Assembly: GCA_041674485.1 (NCBI GenBank)
Contig: JBAYVP010000002.1
Location: 14,175 to 78,174 of the forward strand
Length of the DNA stretch: 64,000 nt
Reading direction: 5' to 3'
Source: JAGXQV01 sp041674485
GTDB taxonomy: Bacteria; Pseudomonadota; Gammaproteobacteria; Burkholderiales; Sulfuricellaceae
The notes beneath the pieces are model-generated. The model was not told the DNA's origin and did not search any database. It saw only the letters and a list, made by a program, of their open reading frames with translations. The position numbers and the translations under genes were made by a program. Below, piece after piece: positions 26,792 through 35,354 of this stretch; the stretch's first letter is position 1, and every line of letters starts with the position of its first letter.

Positions 26792-27495
26792 TGTCTATAG
26801 GAGGCGCCGCCGCATTGTGGGGAGGGTTTTCCGCGTTTTTTTCGATCTGGCAGGTTTGCATCCTGCAAATCAGCCCCTTTTTTATCGCCTTTATTGTCGG
26901 CATATACTTTGCGACGCCAGCCAAGCATGCCGCTCCGGAAATTCGCCGCTGGATACTGCTTCCCTGCATCGCTTACGGAATTGGCTTCACAGTTTTTTAT
27001 TCCCTGCTCATCGCCTCCGCCTTGGATATCAGCCGGCCTCTGATCCATAGTATCAGCCCATTGCGGGTAGTTTCCGGCGTGTTTTTCCTGCTGGTGGGCC
27101 TGTATATTTTACTGATGGATCGCCTGCCCATTCTGGGCAAACTGCACCGGCCTCTAATGGTGAACATCCTGGCTCTGTTTATCGGAATGACGCTCGCCAT
27201 CATCTATTCCCCGTGCATCACTCCGATGCTCTCCGATATCATGGGACTGGCATCCCAGCGGAGCACTGCGGTTGAAGGCTGGTATCTGGCGTTTTTTTAC
27301 GGGCTCGGAACCACCATCGCCCTGTGCATGACGGCAATTGCGCTGATCCTGTTGGCCAGAAAGCAGAAAGCCGTCATACGCAACGCAGTGTTGATAAAAA
27401 ACCTTTGCGCCACAATTTTGTTTATCCTTGCCGCCATGAACATGACCGGCCTGATGCGGCATTACAAGGCGTTTGTTCTCGGGTTTGTGCTGTGA
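26791..27495 (+). CDS. ccdA: CcdA-like membrane thiol transporter
   Basis: 234 residues with about six membrane helices and two intramembrane cysteines (WQVCILQ in helix 1, YSPCITP in helix 4), the pair CcdA uses to pass electrons from cytoplasmic thioredoxin to periplasmic TlpA/ResA-type proteins. Start overlaps the previous stop, end overlaps the next GTG start. Clearly the electron source for the three thioredoxin-like proteins here. Confidence 0.85.
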   Translation: MSIGGAAALWGGFSAFFSIWQVCILQISPFFIAFIVGIYFATPAKHAAPEIRRWILLPCIAYGIGFTVFYSLLIASALDISRPLIHSISPLRVVSGVFFLLVGLYILLMDRLPILGKLHRPLMVNILALFIGMTLAIIYSPCITPMLSDIMGLASQRSTAVEGWYLAFFYGLGTTIALCMTAIALILLARKQKAVIRNAVLIKNLCATILFILAAMNMTGLMRHYKAFVLGFVL

Positions 27496-27725
27496 TCGCG
27501 CCACCCAAGGGGATCAAGAAGCAGGTTCTCGGCGGCATGCTGGCCTGCCTGGGCGCCGTCACCGCGCTATTGGCAAGGGTGATCGGTTTTGAGCTGGATA
27601 TTTTTTATGTGATTATCAGCGCGATCGGGGTAGGCCTGTTTCTGTATGGCACCGTGCAAAAAAACCAGCAAGAATTAACCGGCGGCGAAGAGCCGCTTCA
27701 AACCAAAAGGGCCACAAATGAATAA
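27492..27725 (+). CDS. Small protein with two membrane helices
   Basis: 77 residues from a GTG that overlaps the ccdA stop (GTGA). Two hydrophobic segments (about 11-25 and 33-50) and a polar, Glu/Lys-rich tail. It overlaps the SCO gene by 8 bases. Unknown; its embedding in the operon suggests a role in the same maturation process. Confidence 0.6.
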   Translation: MIAPPKGIKKQVLGGMLACLGAVTALLARVIGFELDIFYVIISAIGVGLFLYGTVQKNQQELTGGEEPLQTKRATNE

Positions 27726-28404
27726 ACAGCGTGGGGCTCTGAACAGAAAGAGCCTTGCAATTCTGCTGATCGTGGCGGTAGCCATCGCCGTGGCTGCCGC
27801 CGCCTTTATCGGCGCGCGGCCGGGCAAAGAACCCGCCGTTAAGCCCCCCGAGGAGATCGAGGACTACCTCTTCTGGGAAGCGAAGAAATTGACAGATTTC
27901 AAATTGATCGGCGGTGGCAACAAAACACTGGGCCCGGATGACCTGAAGGGGAAGTGGAGTTTTATTTTCTTCGGCTACATAAACTGCCCCGATGTCTGCC
28001 CGCTCACCATGGGGGTATTGGGAAAAACGTTCAATCTCATCGAAAAAGACCCGGCCGCTTATCAGGAGATACAAGGCATTTTTATTTCAGTTGATCCGAA
28101 ACGCGATACGCCGGAGCTGGTCAAAGAATACGCCTCCTATTTCAGCAGCAAGATCACCGGTGTCACCGGAGAACTCGCGCAACTGGAAGCGTTTTCCCGG
28201 CAAATGAGCGCCCTGTACACCATCCACCCCAAAGAAGCGCAGGCCTCCGGGGATGACTACCAGGTGACGCACAACTCGACCGTCTTTCTCGTCGACCCGC
28301 AGGGCAGACTGTATGGCCGGTTTCCGCCACCCCAGCTTCCCCAAGAAATTGCCGGGGTGTTTTTGAAAATTCGCACGTTCTACAATGAAAGGGTAAAAAA
28401 ATGA
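27718..28404 (+). CDS. SCO1/SenC copper chaperone
   Basis: 228 residues with an N-terminal anchor and a thioredoxin-like fold carrying CPDVC and a downstream His (QVTHNSTVF), the copper ligands of SCO proteins. SCO delivers copper to, or reduces, the CuA centre of oxidases and N2O reductases. The CuA protein at 10.2-11.9 kb is an obvious candidate client. Overlaps neighbours on both sides. Confidence 0.9.
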   Translation: MNKQRGALNRKSLAILLIVAVAIAVAAAAFIGARPGKEPAVKPPEEIEDYLFWEAKKLTDFKLIGGGNKTLGPDDLKGKWSFIFFGYINCPDVCPLTMGVLGKTFNLIEKDPAAYQEIQGIFISVDPKRDTPELVKEYASYFSSKITGVTGELAQLEAFSRQMSALYTIHPKEAQASGDDYQVTHNSTVFLVDPQGRLYGRFPPPQLPQEIAGVFLKIRTFYNERVKK

Positions 28405-28898
28405 TCAAGATTTTTTCGCAAGTATTGGCCGCGCTGACGCTCGGTTTCCTCGCCTCAAATGCCTGGGCAAACGGCGATATCCAGGTCAAAGATGCCTGGA
28501 TGCCGACCGCGCCACCCGGCGTCAAGGTGATGGCCGCTTATCTGGAGATAAAGAACACCGGCAAGCAACAACAAGTGCTCACCGGCGTTACCAGCCCCGC
28601 CTTCGGCAAGATCGAAATTCACCGCAGCGTGATTCAGGGGAACGTGGCACGCATGGATCACCAGAAAGAGTTGGCCATTCCCGCCAACGCCTCGGTATTG
28701 CTGCAACAAGGCGGCTTGCACCTCATGCTGATGGATGTAAAAAAACCCCTCGCCAGCGGCGACCAGGTTCCCATGACCTTCATTTTCGGCAATGGCGAAA
28801 AAATTGCAGCCACCGCAATCGTCCGCTCCGGCAAGATGGAAGGCATGGAAGAGCGCGGGGCTATGGATCATTCCGGGCATGGCGGGCATAAGCATTAA
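28401..28898 (+). CDS. PCuAC-type periplasmic copper chaperone
   Basis: 165 residues with signal peptide (ends AWA) and the PCuAC copper motif: H...M...HLM seen in EIHRSVIQGN, ARMDHQKE and GLHLMLM. The C-terminus is His-rich (MDHSGHGGHKH). PCuAC proteins pass Cu(I) to CuA sites, often with SCO, whose gene overlaps this one by 4 bases. Confidence 0.9.
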   Translation: MIKIFSQVLAALTLGFLASNAWANGDIQVKDAWMPTAPPGVKVMAAYLEIKNTGKQQQVLTGVTSPAFGKIEIHRSVIQGNVARMDHQKELAIPANASVLLQQGGLHLMLMDVKKPLASGDQVPMTFIFGNGEKIAATAIVRSGKMEGMEERGAMDHSGHGGHKH

Positions 28899-28929
28899 CC
28901 GTAGCGCTGGACGAGCCGTAACCAAAAAT

Positions 28930-28973
28930 GTAGGTCGGGCTTTGCCCGACATGGTGGGCGGAGTCCACCCTAC
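28930..28973. repeat. Palindromic GTAGG...CCTAC repeat
   Basis: Two adjacent hairpins (GGTCGGGC/GCCCGAC and GGTGGGCGG/TCCACCC) framed by GTAGG and CCTAC. Similar framed hairpins occur near 38.3, 39.1, 43.15 and 52.0 kb. Confidence 0.6.
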
Positions 28974-29037
28974 GGTTTCGTTGAAAAAATCTTGTCACGT
29001 TTTGACATGATTTAACTTGCAAGTGACTAAGGAAGCG

Positions 29038-29553
29038 ATGCTAAAACCTGAACCCCAACCCCGCCGTTTTCTGCTCGCGCTGCTGCTGGGCAGCTTTTTG
29101 TTTATGCTGGGATGCAGCGGCAACACGACAGAGCCCAAAGCCGCAATAGAAAATGCGCCCGATTTCAATGTGGCGCTCTTTGATGGCGGCGAATTTCAGT
29201 TAAGTGCGCAAAAAGGCAAAGTGGTCGTAATCAACTTCTTCGCCTCATGGTGCGTCTCCTGCGGCGAAGAAACGCCTCACATTGAAAAAGTATTCGGCGA
29301 ATATGCATCTCAGCCGGTAGCGTTTCTGGGCATTGCCGTCGATGATACGGAAAAAAAGGCAAAAGAATTCATGAAGAAATCAGGCCTGACTATACCTGCT
29401 GGATTGGATCGGACCGGCAAAATCAAAGACGCCTACGGCCTGTACGGCATGCCCACCACGTTCTTTATCGACAAGAACGGCAAGATCAGCTATTTCCACG
29501 CGGGTGTCGTTACGGAAGAATTGCTCAGGCATGAAATCGGCAAGCTGCTTTGA
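29038..29553 (+). CDS. TlpA-like thioredoxin lipoprotein
   Basis: 171 residues; ATG with AAGGA upstream (a TTG seven codons earlier is possible). Lipobox FMLGC, thioredoxin active site WCVSC, cis-Pro segment GMPTTFFID. Close paralogue of the TlpA-like protein at 25.76 kb (shared GLYG(I/M)PTT and VVTEELL). Separated from the PCuAC gene by a palindromic repeat, so possibly under its own promoter. Confidence 0.85.
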   Translation: MLKPEPQPRRFLLALLLGSFLFMLGCSGNTTEPKAAIENAPDFNVALFDGGEFQLSAQKGKVVVINFFASWCVSCGEETPHIEKVFGEYASQPVAFLGIAVDDTEKKAKEFMKKSGLTIPAGLDRTGKIKDAYGLYGMPTTFFIDKNGKISYFHAGVVTEELLRHEIGKLL

Positions 29554-29563
29554 CCCTGCGCGC

Positions 29564-30316
29564 CTACTGGGGATCGTTTTTCAAGCGTTGCATGTTGGTC
29601 ACATACCGTTGCAACAACACACTGGAAACATTGTCGAGAGTCTTGAATTCGCAGCCCACGCGCCGGATCGTTTGGCCGGGCTTGGGAGACATTGAAACCA
29701 CGCTTTTCACCATGAGCGTAACGCTGATCTTGCCCACTTCCGGCAAGTCGATCTGGCAACCGGCATAAGTCTGCCCTATCACAAACTCAACGGCATCTTC
29801 CACATACGACAACCTGACCCCGCCGCCGCTGATGTCCATGATGGGCACCTCTATTTGCCCCACCTCCACCTTGCCGGTAGGGATAATGCAACGCAGGCGT
29901 TCGGAAAGCGGGATCGAAAGCCGGAAATACTCGCGGCGCTGGATGCGGCAAAGGTGGGCCGGAAACGGCATGTAAAAAGCGGGATAATTCTGGTGCGCGA
30001 GCTCGCGGATGGCGCCGACTGCAAATTGAATCTTGACGTGGTTATGCACGCTGACCAAAGTGAGACGTTTGCTTTCGGCGATGCGCCGGTTTTTGGCCGC
30101 ATCTGTGCCCTGCTCCACCCAATAGCCCTTCTCGCCGACATCCAGCACCGAAGTCATGATGAAATCCTTGATGCCATCGTAATACAGCGCGACACGCGCC
30201 CCGTCTTCCGCGATACCGCGCAACAAGGACTGAATCTGGCGCGCGGAAGAAATGCGGCATTCACTCTCCTGGCGATCGGAAAGTCTTTCTATAGTGAGTG
30301 GAACGTTTTCTTGCAT
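29564..30316 (-). CDS. YcgR-like c-di-GMP flagellar brake protein (PilZ), copy 1
   Basis: 250 residues. The N-terminal YcgR domain (about 1-110) is followed by a PilZ domain with RREYFR and DISGGGVRL, the two c-di-GMP-binding motifs. YcgR slows the flagellar motor when c-di-GMP is high. The ATG at 30316 matches the start of the next paralogue (MQENVPLTIERL versus MHENIPLTIERL). It stands at the end of the flagellar block. Confidence 0.88.
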   Translation of the reverse strand: MQENVPLTIERLSDRQESECRISSARQIQSLLRGIAEDGARVALYYDGIKDFIMTSVLDVGEKGYWVEQGTDAAKNRRIAESKRLTLVSVHNHVKIQFAVGAIRELAHQNYPAFYMPFPAHLCRIQRREYFRLSIPLSERLRCIIPTGKVEVGQIEVPIMDISGGGVRLSYVEDAVEFVIGQTYAGCQIDLPEVGKISVTLMVKSVVSMSPKPGQTIRRVGCEFKTLDNVSSVLLQRYVTNMQRLKNDPQ

Positions 30317-30425
30317 GATAAATAAGCGTGTCCCCGGTGCGCTGGTTGGTTGCAAATATCTTTAAGTTTACTACGCACTAAGGAAACGCGGATTAATTCT
30401 GCATTTCCCAAGGGTAAAACATCAC

Positions 30426-31178
30426 TCATGCGGCAGCCCTCAAGCGCTGCACCTTGGTCACATAGCGTTGCAGCAGAATTCCGGAAGAGATATCGACATT
30501 CTTGAACTCGCACCCCACCCGATGGATCGTTTGCCCGTTCTGCGCGGATATCGTAACCAGATTTTTAACCTCCAGCGTCGCGCTGATCTTGCCCGTTTCC
30601 GGCAAATTGATCTGGCAATTCTCATAAACCTGCCCCAGCACAAACTCGATATCGTCCGCAGTATAAAACAGCCTCACCCCGCCGCCGCTGATATCCATCA
30701 CCGGCACATCGAACAGCCCGCTCAACGGCGGTTGCGCAATGGGAATCACACAAGTCAGGCGCTCGGAAGGGAACAGCGAGAGCCGGTAATATTCGCGGCG
30801 TTGAATGCGGTAGAGGATGGCCGGAAAAGGCAGGTAAAAAGCCGGGTAGCCCTGGTGCGTCACCGCGCGGATACTATCGACCACAAATTGAATCTTCACC
30901 TGGTTATGCGCACTGACCAGAGTGAGGCGCTGGCTTTCCGCAATGCGCCGGTTTTTGGGCGCATCCACGCCCTGCTCCACCCACAACCCTTTATCGCCGA
31001 CATCCAGCAGCGACGTCATGATGAATTCCTTCACGCCATCGTAATACAGCGCGGCAAGCGCCCCGATTTCCGACATATCGCGCAACAAGGACTGTATTTG
31101 CTGCGGGGAAGTTACGCGGCATTCACTCTCCTGCTCGCCGGCAAGCCTTTCGATGGTTAACGGGATATTTTCGTGCAT
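30426..31178 (-). CDS. YcgR-like c-di-GMP flagellar brake protein (PilZ), copy 2
   Basis: 250 residues, a tandem paralogue of the preceding protein with the same length and with RREYYR and DISGGGVRL PilZ motifs. The two differ mainly in the C-terminal PilZ strands. A recent tandem duplication is likely. Upstream are the flhB-like and fliK genes, same strand. Confidence 0.88.
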   Translation of the reverse strand: MHENIPLTIERLAGEQESECRVTSPQQIQSLLRDMSEIGALAALYYDGVKEFIMTSLLDVGDKGLWVEQGVDAPKNRRIAESQRLTLVSAHNQVKIQFVVDSIRAVTHQGYPAFYLPFPAILYRIQRREYYRLSLFPSERLTCVIPIAQPPLSGLFDVPVMDISGGGVRLFYTADDIEFVLGQVYENCQINLPETGKISATLEVKNLVTISAQNGQTIHRVGCEFKNVDISSGILLQRYVTKVQRLRAAA

Positions 31179-31298
31179 TAACTAAACTTCAATTCAGAAT
31201 GTCATGCCAAACGACGGTTTTTCGCGGTCTGGCTTCGGGGTAACGAGAGTCGGCGCGCATGATAACAAAATCCGCCACACCTGATAAGTAAAAGGGCG

Positions 31299-31619
31299 CT
31301 ACCGTCTTGCCGGAGGCAGGATAGCGGGCGTTTCCGCATGTTCCAGCTTATACAGCCAAGCCAGCAGTTCGGCGACAGCGAGATAAAGTTGCGGCGGGAT
31401 TTCCTGGTCAAGTTCCACCTGCATCAACAGCCCGACCAGATCCTCGGACTCATGCACATAGACATTGTTTTGCTTGGCGCGCTCAATGATTGCCTGCGCC
31501 ATCATGCCGCGCCCTTTGGCGACCACCTGCGGCGCGCCGCCCTGGCTCTTGCCGCCCTGTCCCTTGCCGTAGGTCAAGGCGACGGCGACCTGCTGCGGCA
31601 AAAGATTATTGGGTTTCAT
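31299..31619 (-). CDS. FlhB C-terminal-domain-like protein
   Basis: 106 residues resembling only the cytoplasmic domain of FlhB (AVALTYGKGQ, GMMAQAIIERAKQNNVYVHE, YLAVAELLAWLYKLE) without the membrane part. The NPTH autocleavage motif is not seen. Such stand-alone FlhB-C proteins (FlhX/YlqH type) accompany fliK. The start overlaps the fliK stop (ATGA). Confidence 0.85.
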   Translation of the reverse strand: MKPNNLLPQQVAVALTYGKGQGGKSQGGAPQVVAKGRGMMAQAIIERAKQNNVYVHESEDLVGLLMQVELDQEIPPQLYLAVAELLAWLYKLEHAETPAILPPARR

Positions 31620-32794
31620 GGCTTTTCCACTACGGCGTTGACCAGCGGGATGCCCGCATCGGCCAGCGAATTCTTCAGCCTGGGCAGGGCGCTATGGAAC
31701 AAATGCGCGGTCGCCGGCTCCGTTGCGCGCAACATCACCCGCAGCCCGCTTTCGGCGAACACCAGGCGCGCATGGACACCGCCCAGACTGGGCAAAGTCA
31801 GCTCCATCTCGGTGCTCCACTGGCGCTCATCCTGCTGCCGCGCCTGATGCTCCGGCTGCCCCTGAATTTCCCACTGCATCTGCTGGCCGGGCCAGACCTG
31901 CCCCATCCACACCAGATGATGCTGCTCCAGCGTGTGCAACTGCTGCTGCACCATTTGCACCAGCTCCTTGGCGATCGGCTGGGCGGCATCACCGCCGGGC
32001 TTGGCTTGTGCCGCCGGGTTCGACTGCGCGGCGGCTGCCTTCTCGGATACATTTTGCTCGGTGACAGACTTAAACGATTCGGGAGCACTTGCCTGCATCT
32101 GCACAGCACCCGCCTTATTGTACGCAACTTGATTCGCGGTAGTTCCAGCTTGATTCGCGGCTGCTCCCGCCAGAGCTGCTGGAACTCTTGCTCCAACAAC
32201 GTATTGCGCGTTGGGCAGCAGCTGTGCGCCCTTCCCGGTCAACAAGTTCTGCGGCTCCTCGCGCAACTGGTTGATACTGCGCTCGCCGCGTATCCACTGC
32301 GCCTGGTGCGACTCGTAAAACAGGCCGCTCTTGCCCAGCGTCTCGCGCAGTGCCCCGGCCAGCACCTTGGTATCCGGCATCTGCTGCCCCGTCTCCCAGA
32401 CCGCCTTGTTGCCGGACTGCTGGACAATCGGTCGTTCGATCGGGCGTTCCGCCAGATTGGAAAGCATGCGCGCAGTCGAACCGATTTGCTCGGGGGTGGA
32501 AAGCGGATTGGTCGAAGCGACGATGCCAAAAGTAATGCGCGGCTGCAGCGAAAGCACTTCCAGCTTGATCGTATCGCCCGCCTTGATATTACCGGGCAAG
32601 CGCATCTGCAAAGTCTGCCCGGCAACCTGCACCTTGAACAATCCCTCGCTGAGTTTTTCCTGAACCGAACCCTGCAACTGCTGCCCGGGCTCAAGATTAG
32701 TGACAGGCTTGGGCGCATCCGAAGTCAGCACGCCCTGAGGCTTTCCGGAGTTGGAAAGAATTTGCAGCGCGCTGATTACATTGGCGGGTAACAT
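31616..32794 (-). CDS. fliK: Flagellar hook-length control protein
   Basis: 392 residues. Gln/Ala-rich N-terminal and middle regions, and a C-terminal Flg_hook-type domain (about 280-390; MELTLPSLGGVHARLVFAESGLRVML). FliK measures hook length and switches export specificity through FlhB. Overlap with the FlhB-like gene supports the call. Confidence 0.82.
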   Translation of the reverse strand: MLPANVISALQILSNSGKPQGVLTSDAPKPVTNLEPGQQLQGSVQEKLSEGLFKVQVAGQTLQMRLPGNIKAGDTIKLEVLSLQPRITFGIVASTNPLSTPEQIGSTARMLSNLAERPIERPIVQQSGNKAVWETGQQMPDTKVLAGALRETLGKSGLFYESHQAQWIRGERSINQLREEPQNLLTGKGAQLLPNAQYVVGARVPAALAGAAANQAGTTANQVAYNKAGAVQMQASAPESFKSVTEQNVSEKAAAAQSNPAAQAKPGGDAAQPIAKELVQMVQQQLHTLEQHHLVWMGQVWPGQQMQWEIQGQPEHQARQQDERQWSTEMELTLPSLGGVHARLVFAESGLRVMLRATEPATAHLFHSALPRLKNSLADAGIPLVNAVVEKP

Positions 32795-32968
32795 CGTATG
32801 GCGATCGCCCAGTTAAGATGAAACAACACCCAATCCCCCTCCGCTTCGCTCCCCCACATTTTTCAAAGAGGGTGTTTCCCCACCTTGAAAAGGGGGGCTA
32901 GTGAGGATTTACTTTTATTTTCGCCATTCAAAGTAGCTCATTCCCTGTAGGTTGCTTTTGAAACAACA

Positions 32969-33056
32969 GTAGCCCGGATGAAGCGGAGCGAAGTCCGGGA
33001 AATCACTGGGCGCGCCCGAAAAAGCCCCGGATTCCATTGCATTCCATCCGGGCTAC
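32969..33056. repeat. GTAGCCCGGATG palindromic repeat
   Basis: 88 bases bounded by GTAGCCCGGATG and CATCCGGGCTAC. A second copy is at 40781-40860. These are intergenic palindromic repeats of a widely seen proteobacterial type. Confidence 0.7.
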
Positions 33057-33065
33057 GCTTGCTGC

Positions 33066-33383
33066 TCAAAACCCCTGAAACAGAAAGTCCAGCGCGGTGT
33101 TGATGACCACCTGTTCGCTGGCCAGCGATTGCACCGGTTGCTTGAACAGGCGCAAGGGCACTGCGGCCAACTTGGGCGTTTCCAGCAGGCAGTCGATACC
33201 TTCGATCATGAAAACGGGCATCAAGCGCATCGGAATCTGGCTGGCAGGAAACCGGTCGCGGCGGCGCAAGGGTACGACTACCCGGGTTTCCAGGCCATGC
33301 AGCAAATCACTTTGCACATCCAGCAAAAAAGGCACATCGGCGGCATGAGTGCCACTATTGCGAAAAACATCAAAGCGCGCCAT
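33066..33383 (-). CDS. ccdB: CcdB-type toxin
   Basis: 105 residues of the CcdB family (MARFDVFRN start, PFLLDVQSDLL, VVVPLRRRD, QSLASEQVVINTALDFL...GF end). CcdB poisons DNA gyrase. The gene follows the antitoxin stop by one base. Normal length, apparently intact. Confidence 0.88.
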   Translation of the reverse strand: MARFDVFRNSGTHAADVPFLLDVQSDLLHGLETRVVVPLRRRDRFPASQIPMRLMPVFMIEGIDCLLETPKLAAVPLRLFKQPVQSLASEQVVINTALDFLFQGF

Positions 33384-33384
33384 G

Positions 33385-33624
33385 TCAGAATGAGCGCCAA
33401 GCCTCAAGCGGCAGCCCCTCACGAGACACATCTGCATTATAGGCTGCGATAAATTCAGCATTTTCGGACTGCCAGCGCCGCTCCTGTTCACTCTTGACCA
33501 ATTCGCGCAAAAACCGGTCACAAGCAAGGGAAATGTTGATCCCCAAAGCCTTCGCCTCGTTCAACACATCGGCGGAAAGGGTGATATTGGTGGCTTTTTT
33601 AGGAACAGTGACAATATTTGACAT
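33385..33624 (-). CDS. CcdA-type antitoxin
   Basis: 79 residues: N-terminal ribbon-helix-helix DNA-binding half (KATNITLSADVLNEAKALGINIS) and C-terminal toxin-binding tail (NADVSREGLPLEAWRSF). Pairs with the CcdB gene immediately downstream. Not to be confused with the membrane CcdA at 26.8 kb. Confidence 0.88.
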   Translation of the reverse strand: MSNIVTVPKKATNITLSADVLNEAKALGINISLACDRFLRELVKSEQERRWQSENAEFIAAYNADVSREGLPLEAWRSF

Positions 33625-33692
33625 GAAGACCTCCTGATGATGTTTTCATCATATGCGCATACTATCACAACATGATTGATGTTCGTTGTTAG

Positions 33693-34073
33693 CTATTTAA
33701 CCCTGGCGTGCGGAATATTCGGACTGCTTGGATTGACCACAATACTTTGTCGGCTGGGCGACAAAAGCAGATCCATATCTTCCATCGGCACCGCGCCAAG
33801 AAGAACCTCATCCCCCAGAACCAGCGCGCCGACAAAACATATCCTGTTCTCGAACGACACCTTCACGGGACCCACATACGGTACATTCATCGAGCGGCCA
33901 TCCGCCACGGTAACCTCGCGCAAAGATTCCGTCTGCAAATCGAGCTGCAAAGCAATGTGCTCGGGCAAGCACAACATAAGCGCGCCAGTATCAGCAAGCG
34001 CCCTGATGCTCATCGGTCGGAGTTCAGGTTTGCGCGGGTTACTTAGCTCAATACTGGCAAAAATGTGCCCCAT
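33693..34073 (-). CDS. Retropepsin-like clan AA aspartic protease
   Basis: 126 residues with the aspartic-protease motif ALADTGALMLCLP and a second hydrophobic flap-like strand region (FVGALVLGDEVLLGAVPMEDMDL). One-domain bacterial retropepsins would act as dimers. Substrate unknown. Stands between the CcdAB module and fliT. Confidence 0.7.
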   Translation of the reverse strand: MGHIFASIELSNPRKPELRPMSIRALADTGALMLCLPEHIALQLDLQTESLREVTVADGRSMNVPYVGPVKVSFENRICFVGALVLGDEVLLGAVPMEDMDLLLSPSRQSIVVNPSSPNIPHARVK

Positions 34074-34286
34074 AGTCGCCCTTCCTTTCAGTGAACCCTT
34101 GGCATATTGATACTGCCCATATGTGGAGTATCAAAGGGAACCTCCTCATGGCACTCGGTTATGGGATTATGGCTCTGTAACAATCGAGTGGTTTATGCTA
34201 CGGCTCTGGTTGGTAGGTTGGCGCTGAACGCAGTGAAGCCCAACATCAGCCGACCACATGTGTTGGGCATCTGCCTTAACGCAAAC

Positions 34287-34610
34287 CTACCCCCCATAAA
34301 CCTGCTGCAGCCTTTGCTCTTGGCGGTTGCTTTGCATGATGCGCTGCAACTGGCCCATCCACGCCACGGTGCGGCTGCGGATATCGGCGTCGTGTTCGAG
34401 GATTTTCTTGATGATCTGCGCCTTGCGCTGGCGTGCTGACTCGTCCAGCGTGGCTGCCGCATCCGCACGCTTCATCGCGGCGACATAGCGACCGCACTGC
34501 TGCTCAAGATCAATCAGTTGATCCCACTCGCCGTGCTCTGCCGCCTCGCGCATCTGCGCGGTCAGCGTGGACAGCGACTCGTAATTTTTGATGACTTCAT
34601 GGCTGCCCAT
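34287..34610 (-). CDS. fliT: Flagellar export chaperone FliT-like
   Basis: 107-residue all-helical protein of FliT size, directly after fliS (2 bases) and fliD. FliT binds the filament cap FliD and in enterics also represses FlhDC. Assigned mostly from position, length and helical composition. Confidence 0.75.
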   Translation of the reverse strand: MGSHEVIKNYESLSTLTAQMREAAEHGEWDQLIDLEQQCGRYVAAMKRADAAATLDESARQRKAQIIKKILEHDADIRSRTVAWMGQLQRIMQSNRQEQRLQQVYGG

Positions 34611-34612
34611 TT

Positions 34613-35341
34613 TTACATCCTCCCGTATAGCGATTGCACCTTGCTTGCCATCCGCTGTTGCTGCGGCTGCATGGGCGACGGCGTATTGGCCGCCTTGGCG
34701 GGAGCGGCTGCCGTGGCGGTGGCTACCGGCTTGGGTTGCGCGGCGGTAACAGGCGCGGCTGATGCGGCTTTAGCCTGGGGCGGCACGACTGCAACAGATG
34801 CCGGTTTGACCTGCGCAACAGGCGCTTTAACCTGAGATTGCACCGGCGCAGCCTTTGCCTGCGCCTGATTGGCCGCAGCGGGCACCGCATAAACCTGCGA
34901 CACTCTTGCGGGCGGTGGCACGACTTCAGCGGCTGGCGCGGCGGCGGCAGCGGCAGCGCCCGGTCGAATGCTCTCCCACGCGCCCTTCAAATCGTTCAAC
35001 AAACGCGCCACCTCATCCAGCGCGCCCATATCGTTGTTCAGGTTGGCGACTAGCAGACGCCTGGCCATATAGTCATACAGCGACGACAGGTTTTGCGCCA
35101 TCTCGCCGCCCACTTTTTTGTCCAGGCTGGCATTCAGCCCGTCATCAATGATGGAGATCGCCTTGGAAATCGCCGCGCCCTTGGCGGCAATATTCTTGCG
35201 CATCATGCCGTTCTTGGCAGTTGCAATCGCCAGCAATGCGCCCTGATAAAGCATGGCAATCAGCTTGTGCGGGTCAGCCGCCAACACGCCGGACTCAACA
35301 TCGACTTTTGCATAAGCTTTACTGGCTGTAGTTGCGTTCAT
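34613..35341 (-). CDS. fliS: Flagellin chaperone FliS with long C-terminal extension
   Basis: 242 residues. Residues 1-125 are a typical FliS (AYAKVDVESGVLAADPHKLIAMLYQGAL, SSLYDYMARRLLVANL), which binds the C-terminus of flagellin before export. About 115 further residues are Ala/Pro/Lys/Gln-rich and end in QQQRMASKVQSLYGRM. Usual FliS is near 130 residues, so the tail is a lineage-specific addition. Sits between fliD and fliT. Confidence 0.88.
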   Translation of the reverse strand: MNATTASKAYAKVDVESGVLAADPHKLIAMLYQGALLAIATAKNGMMRKNIAAKGAAISKAISIIDDGLNASLDKKVGGEMAQNLSSLYDYMARRLLVANLNNDMGALDEVARLLNDLKGAWESIRPGAAAAAAAPAAEVVPPPARVSQVYAVPAAANQAQAKAAPVQSQVKAPVAQVKPASVAVVPPQAKAASAAPVTAAQPKPVATATAAAPAKAANTPSPMQPQQQRMASKVQSLYGRM

Positions 35342-35354
35342 GGTAAACCTCCGT

